Notes under the pieces: model-generated
Databases searched by the model: none
What the model saw: the letters and a program-made list of their open reading frames with translations, nothing else
Told to the model about the DNA's origin: nothing
Shown here: positions 31,058 through 41,419 of the stretch, in pieces
How the letters are laid out: each line of letters begins with the position of its first letter
Numbering within the stretch: position 1 is the stretch's first letter
Translations under genes and position numbers: made by a program
NCBI RefSeq assembly: GCF_008122265.1
Contig: NZ_CP043042.1
Location: 3,844,001 to 3,908,000, forward strand
DNA length: 64,000 nt
Direction: 5' to 3'
Source of the DNA: Marinobacter fonticola
GTDB lineage: Bacteria; Pseudomonadota; Gammaproteobacteria; Pseudomonadales; Oleiphilaceae

Positions 31058-32200
31058 TCAGGCCGTCTTGGAGGCTGCCCCTTCGTCCATCAACCGGATG
31101 AAGGTATCGAACAGCGGCGCCACGTCGTGGGGTCCCGGACTGGCTTCCGGGTGGCCCTGAAAGCTGAAGGCCGGTCGATCTTTCCGACGAATTCCCTGTA
31201 GAGTGCCGTCAAACAGAGACTTGTGGGTCGCGATGAGGCTGTCGGGCAGGCTGGACTCATCCACCGCAAAACCGTGGTTCTGGCTGGTAATCATCACAGT
31301 GCCGTCTTCCAGATTCTGTACGGGATGGTTGGCACCGTGATGGCCATGCCCCATCTTCAGGGTCTTGGCCCCACTGGCCAGCGCCAGCAACTGATGACCT
31401 AGGCAGATACCAAACACAGGGACCTCAGTCTCGAGGATGTCGCTGATGGCCTTGATGGCGTAGTCGCAGGGCTCGGGATCACCGGGGCCGTTGGACAGAA
31501 AAACACCATCCGGATTCATTGCCAACACCTCGGCTGCCGGCGTTTGGGGCGGCACTACGGTAATGTCGCAGCCACGGGACGCAAGCATACGCAAAATATT
31601 CAGCTTGATGCCGTAATCGTAGGCCACCACACGGTACGTGGGCGCAGCCTGCTCACCGTAACCGTCCACCAGGCTCCAGGCCGTCTGGTTCCATTTATAA
31701 CTGGTTTTGCTGCCGGTTTCCTTGGCCAAATCCATGCCCTTGAGTCCCGGAAAAGCACGCGCCAGCTCCAGTGCTCGCTCTTCCGTGGCCTCCGCACCGG
31801 CCACAATAGCACCGTTCTGCGCGCCCTTATCACGCAGGATGCGTGTCAGGCGGCGAGTATCTATACCGGCGATGCCGACCACATTGCTGTCACGCAGATA
31901 GACATCCAGAGGCCGTGTCTGGCGCCAGTTACTGGCCATCAACGGCAGGTCGCGAATAATCAGTCCGGCTGCCTGAATCCGATCGGACTCAACGTCCTCT
32001 TCGTTGACCCCGGTATTGCCGATGTGGGGGTAGGTCAGCGTGACGATCTGGCGGACATAGGATGGGTCTGTCAGAATTTCCTGATAGCCGGTCATGGCGG
32101 TATTAAACACGACCTCGCCACTGGTTTCGCCGTCAGCGCCGATGGCGATTCCTTTGAACAGGCTACCGTCTGCGAGTGCAAGGATTGCGGGTGTACTCAA
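31058..32200 (-). CDS. carA: Carbamoyl-phosphate synthase small subunit
   Basis: Glutaminase subunit that feeds ammonia to CarB. The 380 residues contain the N-terminal domain with [20 protein letters not shown] and a class I amidotransferase domain with nucleophile cysteine in GICLGHQL and histidine/glutamate in [11 protein letters not shown] choose the TTG at 32200 because it gives the family start [13 protein letters not shown] and has AGGA 8 bases upstream; the ATG five codons earlier has no ribosome site. A promoter and terminator-like attenuator lie in the 240-base leader. Confidence 0.95.
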   Translation of the reverse strand: MSTPAILALADGSLFKGIAIGADGETSGEVVFNTAMTGYQEILTDPSYVRQIVTLTYPHIGNTGVNEEDVESDRIQAAGLIIRDLPLMASNWRQTRPLDVYLRDSNVVGIAGIDTRRLTRILRDKGAQNGAIVAGAEATEERALELARAFPGLKGMDLAKETGSKTSYKWNQTAWSLVDGYGEQAAPTYRVVAYDYGIKLNILRMLASRGCDITVVPPQTPAAEVLAMNPDGVFLSNGPGDPEPCDYAIKAISDILETEVPVFGICLGHQLLALASGAKTLKMGHGHHGANHPVQNLEDGTVMITSQNHGFAVDESSLPDSLIATHKSLFDGTLQGIRRKDRPAFSFQGHPEASPGPHDVAPLFDTFIRLMDEGAASKTA

Positions 32201-32341
32201 GGCTTGTATCCTCATCGAGTGGCGTATCGTTAGTTCCGAATCGGGCCTTCCCGCTCCGCAGCCGTACACTACACATACAGGCACACGAGAACAGGCGACC
32301 TCAACGTCACGAACAGGAACGCAAGCGCAAATTCAGGTCGC

Positions 32342-32377
32342 AAAAAAGCGAGAGGGAGATTTATCACTCCGTCCCGC
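32342..32377 (-). promoter_or_regulatory. Terminator-like attenuator in the carAB leader
   Basis: An 11-bp stem (32348-32358 with 32367-32377; one mismatch and one G-U in RNA) with an 8-base loop is followed on the minus strand by T6. It lies about 60 bases after the predicted transcript start and about 140 bases before carA, so it can only act on carAB transcription. Pyrimidine or arginine control by attenuation is the likely purpose, by inference. Confidence 0.6.
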
Positions 32378-32444
32378 TCTTTCGTTGCTAGCTTTTTCAA
32401 ACTAAGCCGTTTTCAAACCACGCTTGGTGCAGTTAAACCGTCCC

Positions 32445-32473
32445 ATTGTAGAAAATTCGAGCTTTTCTGTCCA
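32445..32473 (-). promoter_or_regulatory. Sigma70 promoter for carAB
   Basis: TGGACA (32468-32473) and TACAAT (32445-32450) on the minus strand with a 17-base spacer. The transcript would begin near 32438. Confidence 0.7.
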
Positions 32474-32520
32474 CGAGAAAAGCCGCGAACGGACGGTATA
32501 TCCGCGACGGACTAAAGAAC

Positions 32521-34511
<1,991 letters not shown>

Positions 34512-34614
34512 GTTCCGATACCCATTTCAGACTCCATCTGGTCAGGAGCCTTGTGACTACTTTCAATCGCAACCGCCCGCAAACGGACGTCTGCAATTTA
34601 TGATTCCATCAAAC

Positions 34615-34652
34615 GAGCAAAACGCGGGAAGCAAGCCCCCCGCGTTTTGCTC
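34615..34652 (-). promoter_or_regulatory. Perfect 14-bp hairpin in the dnaK-dnaJ gap
   Basis: GAGCAAAACGCGGG (34615-34628) pairs perfectly with CCCGCGTTTTGCTC (34639-34652) across a 10-base loop, 22 bases after dnaK. No T run follows, so full termination is unlikely. It could protect the dnaK message or lower dnaJ expression relative to dnaK. Confidence 0.65.
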
Positions 34653-34673
34653 ACTCTCATGAAGACTCCGCGC

Positions 34674-36599
34674 TTACCGCTTGTCTTCGTCTTTCACTTC
34701 TTCGAACTCAGCGTCAACCGCGTCGTCGCCGCTGGACTTGGCGCTTTCCTGGCCTTCGGCCTGGTCACCTGCCTGCTCGGCTTGATCAGCGTACATCTTC
34801 TGCGCCAGTTCGGATGAAGCTTCGGTCAGCTTCTGGGTCTTCGCTTCGATGTCGTCCTTATCATCACCTTTCAGCGCCTCTTCAAGCTCGCTGATGGCGG
34901 TTTCGATGGACTCTTTCTCCTGCTCGGACACCTTATCGCCCGCCTCGGAGAGCGTCTTGCGCACGGCGTGGATCATACCATCGCCCTGGTTGCGCGCCTG
35001 CACCAGCTCTTCGAACTTGCGATCTTCCTCGGCATTCGCCTCGGCATCCGCGACCATCTTATCGATCTCGTCGTCGTTCAGGCCGGAAGAGGCCTTGATG
35101 ACGATGGACTGCTCCTTACCGGTTGCCTTGTCCTTGGCGGACACGTTGAGAATACCGTTGGCATCGATGTCGAAGGTGACCTCGATCTGCGGTACGCCAC
35201 GGGGCGCCGGTGGAATGTCAGCCAAGTCAAAGCGGCCCAGCGACTTGTTCTGGGTCGCTTGCTTGCGCTCACCCTGAACCACGTGAATGGTTACCGCAGT
35301 TTGGTTGTCATCCGCAGTCGAGAAGGTTTGCGACTTCTTGGTCGGAATCGTCGTGTTCTTCTCGATTAGCGATGTGGACACACCGCCCATGGTTTCGATG
35401 CCCAGGGTCAGCGGGGTCACGTCCAGCAGCAGTACGTCTTTAACGTCACCTGACAGAACGGCCGCCTGGATGGCCGCACCCATGGCGACGGCTTCATCCG
35501 GGTTCACATCCTTACGCGCTTCCTTGCCAAAGAAGTTCTTAACCTTTTCCTGAACCTGCGGCATGCGCGTTTGGCCACCGACCAAGATCACTTCGTCGAT
35601 TTCGCTGCTGTCCACACCGGAATCAGCCAGAGCGATCTTGCAAGGCTCGAGACTGCGATCGACCAAGTCTTCCACCAACGCTTCCAGCTTGGCCCGGGTC
35701 AGCTTGACGTTCATGTGCTTGGGACCGCTCTGATCTGCCGTGATGTATGGCAGATTGACATCCGTCTGCTGGCTGCTGGACAGCTCGATCTTGGCCTTCT
35801 CAGCCGCCTCTTTCAAACGCTGCATCGCCAGTGAATCACCACGCAGGTCGATGCCACTGTCTTTCTTGAACTGGTCCGCCAAGAACTCGATGATCTTCAT
35901 ATCGAAGTCTTCACCACCGAGGAAGGTATCGCCATTGGTGGCCAGTACTTCGAACTGATGCTCGCCGTCAACGTCTGCGATCTCGATGATGGAGATATCG
36001 AAGGTACCGCCACCCAGGTCGTATACAGCGACCTTGCGGTCACCGCTTCTCTTATCCAGGCCATAAGCCAACGCGGCCGCAGTGGGCTCGTTGATGATTC
36101 GCTTGACCTCGAGACCGGCGATCTTGCCGGCATCTTTGGTGGCCTGACGCTGGCTATCGTTGAAATAGGCCGGAACGGTAATAACCGCTTGAGTGACCTT
36201 CTCGCCAAGATAATCCTCAGCGGTTTTCTTCATCTTCTTCAACACTTCCGCAGAAACCTGCGGCGGCGCCATTTTCTTGCCTTTCACTTCAACCCAAGCA
36301 TCACCGTTGTCCGCGCTGGCAATCTTGTAGGGCACCATCTTGATGTCTTTCTGAACGACGCTGTCTTCAAAGCGACGGCCAATCAGACGCTTGATGGCGT
36401 ATAGGGTATTGTTCGGGTTGGTCACCGCCTGACGCTTGGCTGACTGACCGACCAGCGTTTCACCCTCTTCGGTATACGCGATGATGGACGGCGTCGTGCG
36501 ATCGCCTTCCGCGTTCTCGATCACCTTGACCTTGTCGCCATCCATGATGGCTACACAAGAGTTGGTGGTCCCCAGGTCGATACCAATAATCTTACTCAT
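34674..36599 (-). CDS. dnaK: Chaperone protein DnaK (Hsp70)
   Basis: ATP-driven Hsp70 chaperone, 641 residues. The ATPase domain begins [14 protein letters not shown] and contains [24 protein letters not shown] and GGQTRMP. The substrate domain has [13 protein letters not shown], and the tail ends in the [12 protein letters not shown] motif. A GGAG ribosome site lies 7 bases before the ATG. It sits between grpE and dnaJ in a sigma32-controlled operon. Confidence 0.98.
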   Translation of the reverse strand: MSKIIGIDLGTTNSCVAIMDGDKVKVIENAEGDRTTPSIIAYTEEGETLVGQSAKRQAVTNPNNTLYAIKRLIGRRFEDSVVQKDIKMVPYKIASADNGDAWVEVKGKKMAPPQVSAEVLKKMKKTAEDYLGEKVTQAVITVPAYFNDSQRQATKDAGKIAGLEVKRIINEPTAAALAYGLDKRSGDRKVAVYDLGGGTFDISIIEIADVDGEHQFEVLATNGDTFLGGEDFDMKIIEFLADQFKKDSGIDLRGDSLAMQRLKEAAEKAKIELSSSQQTDVNLPYITADQSGPKHMNVKLTRAKLEALVEDLVDRSLEPCKIALADSGVDSSEIDEVILVGGQTRMPQVQEKVKNFFGKEARKDVNPDEAVAMGAAIQAAVLSGDVKDVLLLDVTPLTLGIETMGGVSTSLIEKNTTIPTKKSQTFSTADDNQTAVTIHVVQGERKQATQNKSLGRFDLADIPPAPRGVPQIEVTFDIDANGILNVSAKDKATGKEQSIVIKASSGLNDDEIDKMVADAEANAEEDRKFEELVQARNQGDGMIHAVRKTLSEAGDKVSEQEKESIETAISELEEALKGDDKDDIEAKTQKLTEASSELAQKMYADQAEQAGDQAEGQESAKSSGDDAVDAEFEEVKDEDKR

Positions 36600-36687
36600 T
36601 GAATGACTCCAGTTCCTGTAGCTGCTGATCTGCTTCGCTTGCGAATAAATTCTTGGGTTCGATCGGCTTAATTACCGTTTAATGCCT

Positions 36688-36715
36688 ATATTGGCTCGGA
36701 CCGCTCGTTTTCAAG
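36688..36715 (-). promoter_or_regulatory. Weak sigma32-like promoter before dnaK
   Basis: CTTGAAA (36709-36715, overlapping the grpE stop codon) and a CCAATAT element (36688-36694) are 14 bases apart on the minus strand. The -10 matches the CCCCATAT consensus only partly, so this is a possible secondary heat-shock promoter for dnaKJ. Confidence 0.35.
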
Positions 36716-37397
36716 CCTGTTCGTCAATTTTTGCTGAATCATCGGGACGAGCGACCACGACCATAGCCGGGCGTACCAAGCGCTCGTTCAAGGTGTAACC
36801 CTTCTGAATGCATGCGACGACACTATTGGGCTCGGCATCGGGCGCCGGCACCATGGACATGGCTTCGTGGAGCTGAGGATCGAATGGCTCACCCACGGGA
36901 TTGACCTGTTTCACATTGAACTTTTCGAGACTGTTCATGAACAGGTTGAGTGTCATCTCCGCACCTTCTCGAATGGAGGCAACGACCTCATCGGAAGACG
37001 TCTTGCCTTCGGTGCTTTCCACCGCCTTTTCCAGGCTATCGGCTATCGGCAGCAGTTCCTTGACGAACTTCTCAAGCGCAAATTTGCGAGCCTTATCCAC
37101 ATCAATCTCGGCGCGGCGGCGCACATTCTGCATCTCCGCCTGAGTCCTCAACACCAGCTCCCTCTGCTCGGCCACCTGTCCCTGCAGCGCCTCAAGTTCA
37201 CCGGCTTCCCGATCGCCCTGATCGTCTTCCGGCTGCTTCGACTGCGCCTGGGGCTCGGCTTGCTCGGCCTTCTCGGAGCCGGCTTCGGGCTTGCGCTCGC
37301 TGCCTGCGCGTCCGCTTCTCGCCGGGTCGAGAGCATCCTCAGGAACCGCTTTCAGCTCGTCCTCGTTGTGTTCTTTGCGGGTGTCTTCTGCGCTCAT
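36711..37397 (-). CDS. grpE: Nucleotide exchange factor GrpE
   Basis: Releases ADP from DnaK. The 228 residues are unusually long at the N-terminus, with about 85 residues rich in Glu, Gln and Ala before the family coiled coil ([21 protein letters not shown]). The beta-wing domain at the C-terminus has [12 protein letters not shown] and [19 protein letters not shown]. First gene of grpE-dnaK-dnaJ, read from a near-consensus sigma32 promoter at 37462-37490. Confidence 0.96.
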   Translation of the reverse strand: MSAEDTRKEHNEDELKAVPEDALDPARSGRAGSERKPEAGSEKAEQAEPQAQSKQPEDDQGDREAGELEALQGQVAEQRELVLRTQAEMQNVRRRAEIDVDKARKFALEKFVKELLPIADSLEKAVESTEGKTSSDEVVASIREGAEMTLNLFMNSLEKFNVKQVNPVGEPFDPQLHEAMSMVPAPDAEPNSVVACIQKGYTLNERLVRPAMVVVARPDDSAKIDEQA

Positions 37398-37461
37398 CAG
37401 TCAACTCCTGATCAATCATCTCAGACGGGCGAAACCGCCCTTATCCAATAGCTTGCCAGCG

Positions 37462-37490
37462 ATATGGGGATCAGCCGGAACGCTTTCAAC
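37462..37490 (-). promoter_or_regulatory. Sigma32 heat-shock promoter for grpE-dnaK-dnaJ
   Basis: GTTGAAA (37484-37490), 14-base spacer and CCCCATAT (37462-37469) on the minus strand match the sigma32 consensus (CTTGAAA, CCCCATnT) at all but one position. It lies 65 bases before grpE. Confidence 0.85.
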
Positions 37491-37530
37491 CGTTGCCTAT
37501 CGATTAACGCTACGCCGTCCATGTTTTTGC

Positions 37531-37559
37531 TTGCATCGCGAAATTTCACTGTATATATT
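37531..37559 (+). promoter_or_regulatory. recN: Sigma70 promoter of recN
   Basis: TTGCAT (37531-37536) and TATATT (37554-37559) with a 17-base spacer; the -10 lies inside the first LexA box, so LexA would block polymerase. Confidence 0.6.
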
Positions 37560-37585
37560 CACAGCTACTGTATATTTGAACAGAT
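37547..37585 (+). promoter_or_regulatory. Two tandem LexA (SOS) boxes upstream of recN
   Basis: CTGT-N8-ACAG occurs at 37549-37564 and again at 37568-37583, each with AT-rich centres as in consensus SOS boxes, 19 bases apart (about two turns). They cover the recN -10 and start region. Multiple LexA sites before recN are also known in E. coli. Confidence 0.9.
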
Positions 37586-37665
37586 CGACGCACTTAAACC
37601 GATCACAGCGCTCACCCCGAACAACCGTCTTGCACCACGGAAGCGCCAGGAAACCGGAGTCCACC

Positions 37666-39345
37666 ATGCTGAATCAACTGATCGTCGCCAATTACGCCAT
37701 TGCCGAGCGCGTCGAACTACAGTTCCGCCAGGGCATGACCACCCTGACCGGGGAAACCGGTGCCGGCAAATCCATCGTTCTCGACGCGCTCGGCCTGGTA
37801 CTGGGTGGCCGTGCCGACGCCGGCGCAGTCCGGCATGGCGCCAAGCGCGCAGACATCACGGCCAGCTTCGACGTCAGCCGCATTCCAGAAGCCCAACTTT
37901 GGCTGGAAAATCATGATCTCGATGACGAACACGAGTGCATCCTGCGCCGCGTGATCAGCAAGGACGGTCGTTCCCGCGCCTACATCAATGGCCAGCCCTG
38001 CCCGCTGGCCGACCTGCGCGAGCTGGGCGGTATGCTGATGGACATCCACAGCCAGCATCAGCACCAGTCCCTACTACAGAAAGACACTCACCGCAAACTG
38101 CTCGACGAGTTTGCCGGCGCAGAGAAACTGGCGGAAGCAACCCGCACAGCCTGGAAACAATGGCACAAAACCCGTCAACGTCTGAGTGAGCTTCAGTCCT
38201 ACAAGGATGAAAACGAAGCCCGCCTGCAACTGCTGCGCTATCAAGTCGAAGAACTGGACGGCCTGGCTTTGGGCGAGAACGAACTGACCGAACTGGAAAA
38301 CGAGCAGGCCCAACTCGGCCATGCAGAAACCGTCCTGCGCAATTGCCACCAAGCGTCTTTACTCTGTAGCGAAGACGAACCCAGCGCCGCCTCCCTGGTC
38401 CAGCAGGCCCTACAGCAATTGGAGCAACTACCGGTCGAGATCCCACAACTGGCCGACACTCTCCAGATGCTTAACGAAGCCCAGATCCAACTCAGCGAGG
38501 CAGGCAACAACCTTCGGCATTTCATCGATGACTACGAAGCGAACCCCGCTCGACTGGAAGAAGTTGAAACACGACTGAGCACAATCTACGACCTGGCACG
38601 CAAACACCGGGTCACTCCGGAAACCCTCGGCGAACTGCACACTCAACTGCAGTCCGAACTGGATGAACTGGACGGCGGTGAAGGCAGCCTGGAAAAGCTG
38701 GAAGCCGATGTAGAGACGTTTCGCGATGAATGGCAGGCGCAGGCTGATGCCCTTACCGGAAAACGGGAGAAAGCGGCGGCGGAATTGGACAATCGCATTG
38801 CCGAGGAACTGGCTCAGCTGAGCATGCCCTCCGTGCAATTCGTCACCCGCCTGGCCCGGCAGGAAAAAGCCGAACCTGCGCCCACGGGCAACGAAGACAT
38901 CGAGTTCCTGATCAGTGCCAACCCGGGCCAGCCCGCGCGCGCGCTGAGCAAGGTGGCCTCAGGCGGCGAGCTGTCTCGAATCAGCCTGGCGATCCAGGTG
39001 GTTGTCGCCCAGACGTCCACCATTCCCACGCTGGTTTTCGACGAGGTGGATGTGGGTATCGGCGGCGGTACAGCAGAGGTGGTCGGACGACTGTTACGCC
39101 AGCTAGGTCAGAACGGCCAAGTACTGTGCGTAACGCACCTGCCACAGGTTGCCGCTCAAGCGCACCAGCACCTTTTCGTCAGCAAGTTCAGCGAGCAGAA
39201 CGCCACTTTCTCACGCATCGAGACGCTTAACGACGATGGCCGGGTGCGCGAGGTCGCTCGCATGCTCGGTGGCGTAGACATGACTGAACAAACCCTGGCT
39301 CATGCCCAGGAAATGGTCCAAAAAGGCCAGGCTACCCACCATTGA
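37666..39345 (+). CDS. recN: DNA repair protein RecN
   Basis: SMC-like ATPase involved in double-strand break repair. The 559 residues have Walker A GETGAGKS (29-36), a long coiled-coil middle, the ABC signature ASGGELSRISLAIQ and Walker B LVFDEVDVGIGG near the C-terminus. The ATG at 37666 has GGAG 8 bases upstream and gives a length near E. coli RecN (553). Tandem LexA boxes show SOS control. A terminator follows at 39417-39444. Confidence 0.97.
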   Translation: MLNQLIVANYAIAERVELQFRQGMTTLTGETGAGKSIVLDALGLVLGGRADAGAVRHGAKRADITASFDVSRIPEAQLWLENHDLDDEHECILRRVISKDGRSRAYINGQPCPLADLRELGGMLMDIHSQHQHQSLLQKDTHRKLLDEFAGAEKLAEATRTAWKQWHKTRQRLSELQSYKDENEARLQLLRYQVEELDGLALGENELTELENEQAQLGHAETVLRNCHQASLLCSEDEPSAASLVQQALQQLEQLPVEIPQLADTLQMLNEAQIQLSEAGNNLRHFIDDYEANPARLEEVETRLSTIYDLARKHRVTPETLGELHTQLQSELDELDGGEGSLEKLEADVETFRDEWQAQADALTGKREKAAAELDNRIAEELAQLSMPSVQFVTRLARQEKAEPAPTGNEDIEFLISANPGQPARALSKVASGGELSRISLAIQVVVAQTSTIPTLVFDEVDVGIGGGTAEVVGRLLRQLGQNGQVLCVTHLPQVAAQAHQHLFVSKFSEQNATFSRIETLNDDGRVREVARMLGGVDMTEQTLAHAQEMVQKGQATHH

Positions 39346-39416
39346 ACGCCAAGGCGACGGAGCATTGCCGTCGCCCTAACCGAGCATTTCCCCTACGCTC
39401 AAACCCCGAGCGTTGC

Positions 39417-39444
39417 CTGAGGCAGGCCTTCCTGCCTCCTTTTT
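39417..39444 (+). terminator. Intrinsic terminator after recN
   Basis: GAGGCAGG/CCTGCCTC stem (39419-39426 with 39431-39438), 4-base loop and T5 tail. Confidence 0.88.
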
Positions 39445-39690
39445 AACGTCCTTGATTCGTGATTGCCCATTCGCATTAGACTCTATAAGCAAGCGAGCAA
39501 TAATTAAGCAAGCAAGCAATAATAAAGTGCCGCTCAACATCAGGAGAGATCACCCAAAAATACGGGCAGAGAACGAATCGGAAGGACGATCAACAATTAG
39601 AGGGGAGGGACGAACAAACAGGAATACAAATGCCCATGGACCTTGCAGGTGCCCCACAGGCATTCTGGAAGAAGAATCTGAGACTAGAGA
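39445..39690. other. recN-fur gap with 19-bp tandem repeat
   Basis: No gene is seen between the recN terminator and fur. It contains two copies of a 19-bp unit beginning AAGCAAGC (39487-39505 and 39506-39524, 17 of 19 identical) inside an AT-rich patch. The rest shows nothing recognisable. Confidence 0.5.
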
Positions 39691-40104
39691 TCAGCGCTTC
39701 TTCATCGGCCTTACATAGAGAATCAGGCTGTGATCGACAATTTCGTAGCCGTGCTCCTCGGCGATCTTACGCTGACGCTCTTCGATCACTTCGTCAACGA
39801 ACTCGACCACCTCACCCGTCTCGGTACACACCATGTGGTCATGGTGATCGTCACGGGCCATTTCGAACACGGCGTGGCCGCCCTCAAAATTGTGGCGCAA
39901 GACAAGACCGGCCGCCTCGAACTGGGTGAGCACACGGTATACCGTGGCCAAGCCCACGTCATCACCGGCTTCCAAGAGTTTTTTGTAAACATCTTCTGCG
40001 CTTAGATGATGCTCATTGGAGCTCTCGAGGATATTGAAGATCTTGACCCGAGGCAGGGTCACCTTGAGACCGACCTTGCGTAATTCAGCGTTTTCGGATG
40101 ACAT
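39691..40104 (-). CDS. fur: Ferric uptake regulator Fur
   Basis: Iron-dependent repressor, 137 residues. The winged-helix domain reads GLKVTLPRVKIFNIL and DVGLATVYRVLTQFEAAGLV; metal ligands are in HHLSAEDVY, GGHAVFEMA and HHDHMVC. Like Pseudomonas Fur it has a single cysteine in this last motif and lacks the structural CxxC zinc site of E. coli Fur. The ATG at 40104 gives the family N-terminus. It is divergent from bamE, the conserved pseudomonad fur/omlA pair. Confidence 0.96.
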   Translation of the reverse strand: MSSENAELRKVGLKVTLPRVKIFNILESSNEHHLSAEDVYKKLLEAGDDVGLATVYRVLTQFEAAGLVLRHNFEGGHAVFEMARDDHHDHMVCTETGEVVEFVDEVIEERQRKIAEEHGYEIVDHSLILYVRPMKKR

Positions 40105-40120
40105 GCTGCTGTTTCGCTCT

Positions 40121-40148
40121 TTGGTGAACTGTCTGGTTCCGTTATGAT
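40121..40148 (+). promoter_or_regulatory. Sigma70 promoter for bamE
   Basis: TTGGTG (40121-40126) and TATGAT (40143-40148) with a 16-base spacer in the fur-bamE divergent region, about 70 bases before bamE. Confidence 0.6.
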
Positions 40149-40226
40149 AGCCAGCGCAGAGACGGCTGACCAAACGTTTTGCCCGCCGTCGGGCAAGCAC
40201 TCCAAGATAGAGGATTTCACCCCCTG

Positions 40227-40553
40227 ATGCAAAAGCTCGCTGCCCTACTCTCCCTTGTCCTCCTGGCCGGTTGCGTATTCCCGGGCGTGTACAAGATCAA
40301 CGTCCAGCAAGGAAATATTGTCGACGACGAAGCACTTGGCCAGCTGGAAGAAGGCATGCCCAGAAACCAAGTCCATGCGATCCTGGGGACACCCATCATG
40401 CTCAACCCAGTCGACGACTCTCGCGAGTATTATACGTATACGTACCAAAAAGCCGGCGGCGAAATAAAGGAGCAGCGGGTCATCGTTTACTATGAGGCCG
40501 ATAGCTATTTGCACTACGAGGCACAGCTACTTGAGGAAACGCCAGCCTACTAA
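40227..40553 (+). CDS. bamE: Outer membrane assembly lipoprotein BamE
   Basis: Small lipoprotein of the BAM complex (108 residues). Signal peptide ends in the lipobox LLAGC (Cys16). The mature chain has VQQGNIVDDEALGQLEEGM and the conserved GTPIMLNP, as in BamE/SmpA/OmlA. It is divergent from fur and the promoter overlaps the fur regulatory region. Confidence 0.95.
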   Translation: MQKLAALLSLVLLAGCVFPGVYKINVQQGNIVDDEALGQLEEGMPRNQVHAILGTPIMLNPVDDSREYYTYTYQKAGGEIKEQRVIVYYEADSYLHYEAQLLEETPAY

Positions 40554-40625
40554 TGCACGAGTGCCCTTAGAACTATCGACACAGCATAGGACCATCAGCA
40601 CCGGCCCGTGCGCTACGTATCCGTT

Positions 40626-40919
40626 TTATGTCTTTTTACGAGCCCGGTTGAGCCGGGCCTGTTTCGGATCGATCTTCAAGGGCCGGTAGATTTCCACACG
40701 GTCGCCGTCCCGTAATTCATAGCTCTTAGGGCCTTTGATAACCTTGCCAAAAATACCCATATCAGAGGCTTCCGGATCAATCTCGGGAAAAAGACTGCAG
40801 ATCGCCGATTTCAATACCGCATCGTAAGCACTGGCCCCTTCGGCCACTTGGAGCGTGCAGATTTCCTGCCTCTCCGGTGTAGCGTACGCCACTTCAACCC
40901 GAATCATGCCCTCGCTCAT
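40626..40919 (-). CDS. ratB: RnfH family ubiquitin-fold protein (RatB)
   Basis: A 97-residue UPF0125/RnfH protein with a beta-grasp fold. Conserved segments are IRVEVAYATPERQ, the FGKVI stretch and ELRDGDRVEIYRPLKIDPKQ. It is the partner encoded with RatA and overlaps ratA by 4 bases. Its molecular role is not settled; the older RatAB toxin-antitoxin idea is disputed. Confidence 0.9.
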   Translation of the reverse strand: MSEGMIRVEVAYATPERQEICTLQVAEGASAYDAVLKSAICSLFPEIDPEASDMGIFGKVIKGPKSYELRDGDRVEIYRPLKIDPKQARLNRARKKT

Positions 40920-41362
40920 CGCGCTCCACTTCCGTAGACGTCATGGGCACGCTGGCAAAACGCATCCACCATCGTATTGGCTGCCTGACTGAAAACCCGG
41001 CCGAATGTCATGCGGGCAAGGGAACCTGAAAATTCGAAATTCAGACGCAGGATGACCTTGCACGCGCCCTCGTCCAATGCCAGAAACTCCCAGGTGCCGC
41101 CCAGATTCCTGAACGGACCCTCGACCAACGACATGCGGATTTCGCTCGGCGATTTCAGGCGATTTCGTGTGGTCAACCTATGACGTACGCCCGAACGGGC
41201 AACGTCAATCGATGCGACGATTTCGGATTCGTTTTCCTCGTGAATCTCCGTACTGGCGCACCAGGGAAGAAAATCAGGGTAGCGACCGATATCGTTGACC
41301 AGATCGTACATTTGTTCGGCGGAGTGCCAGACCAGGGCTGACTTTTCGATGACGTGGGCCAT
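40916..41362 (-). CDS. ratA: RatA, START/SRPBCC-domain protein
   Basis: A 148-residue START-like protein related to Coq10. It has LVNDIGRYPDFLPWCAS and EGPFRNLGGTWEF. Homologues were proposed to bind 50S subunits and block 70S formation, or to bind ubiquinone-like lipids; which applies here is unknown. It lies upstream of and overlaps ratB; in many gammaproteobacteria smpB is divergent from this pair, whereas here an NSS transporter gene intervenes. Confidence 0.9.
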   Translation of the reverse strand: MAHVIEKSALVWHSAEQMYDLVNDIGRYPDFLPWCASTEIHEENESEIVASIDVARSGVRHRLTTRNRLKSPSEIRMSLVEGPFRNLGGTWEFLALDEGACKVILRLNFEFSGSLARMTFGRVFSQAANTMVDAFCQRAHDVYGSGAR

Positions 41363-41419
41363 GCGGTCGTAACTGAACCTGAAAGTGAGAGAATGTGAGT
41401 CGGACGGTCGCCCGGCAAA

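Noticed and set aside
40626-41362. RatAB as a toxin-antitoxin system
   Set aside because: The pair is a conserved housekeeping neighbour of smpB, and the toxin-antitoxin interpretation is disputed, so it is annotated by fold only.
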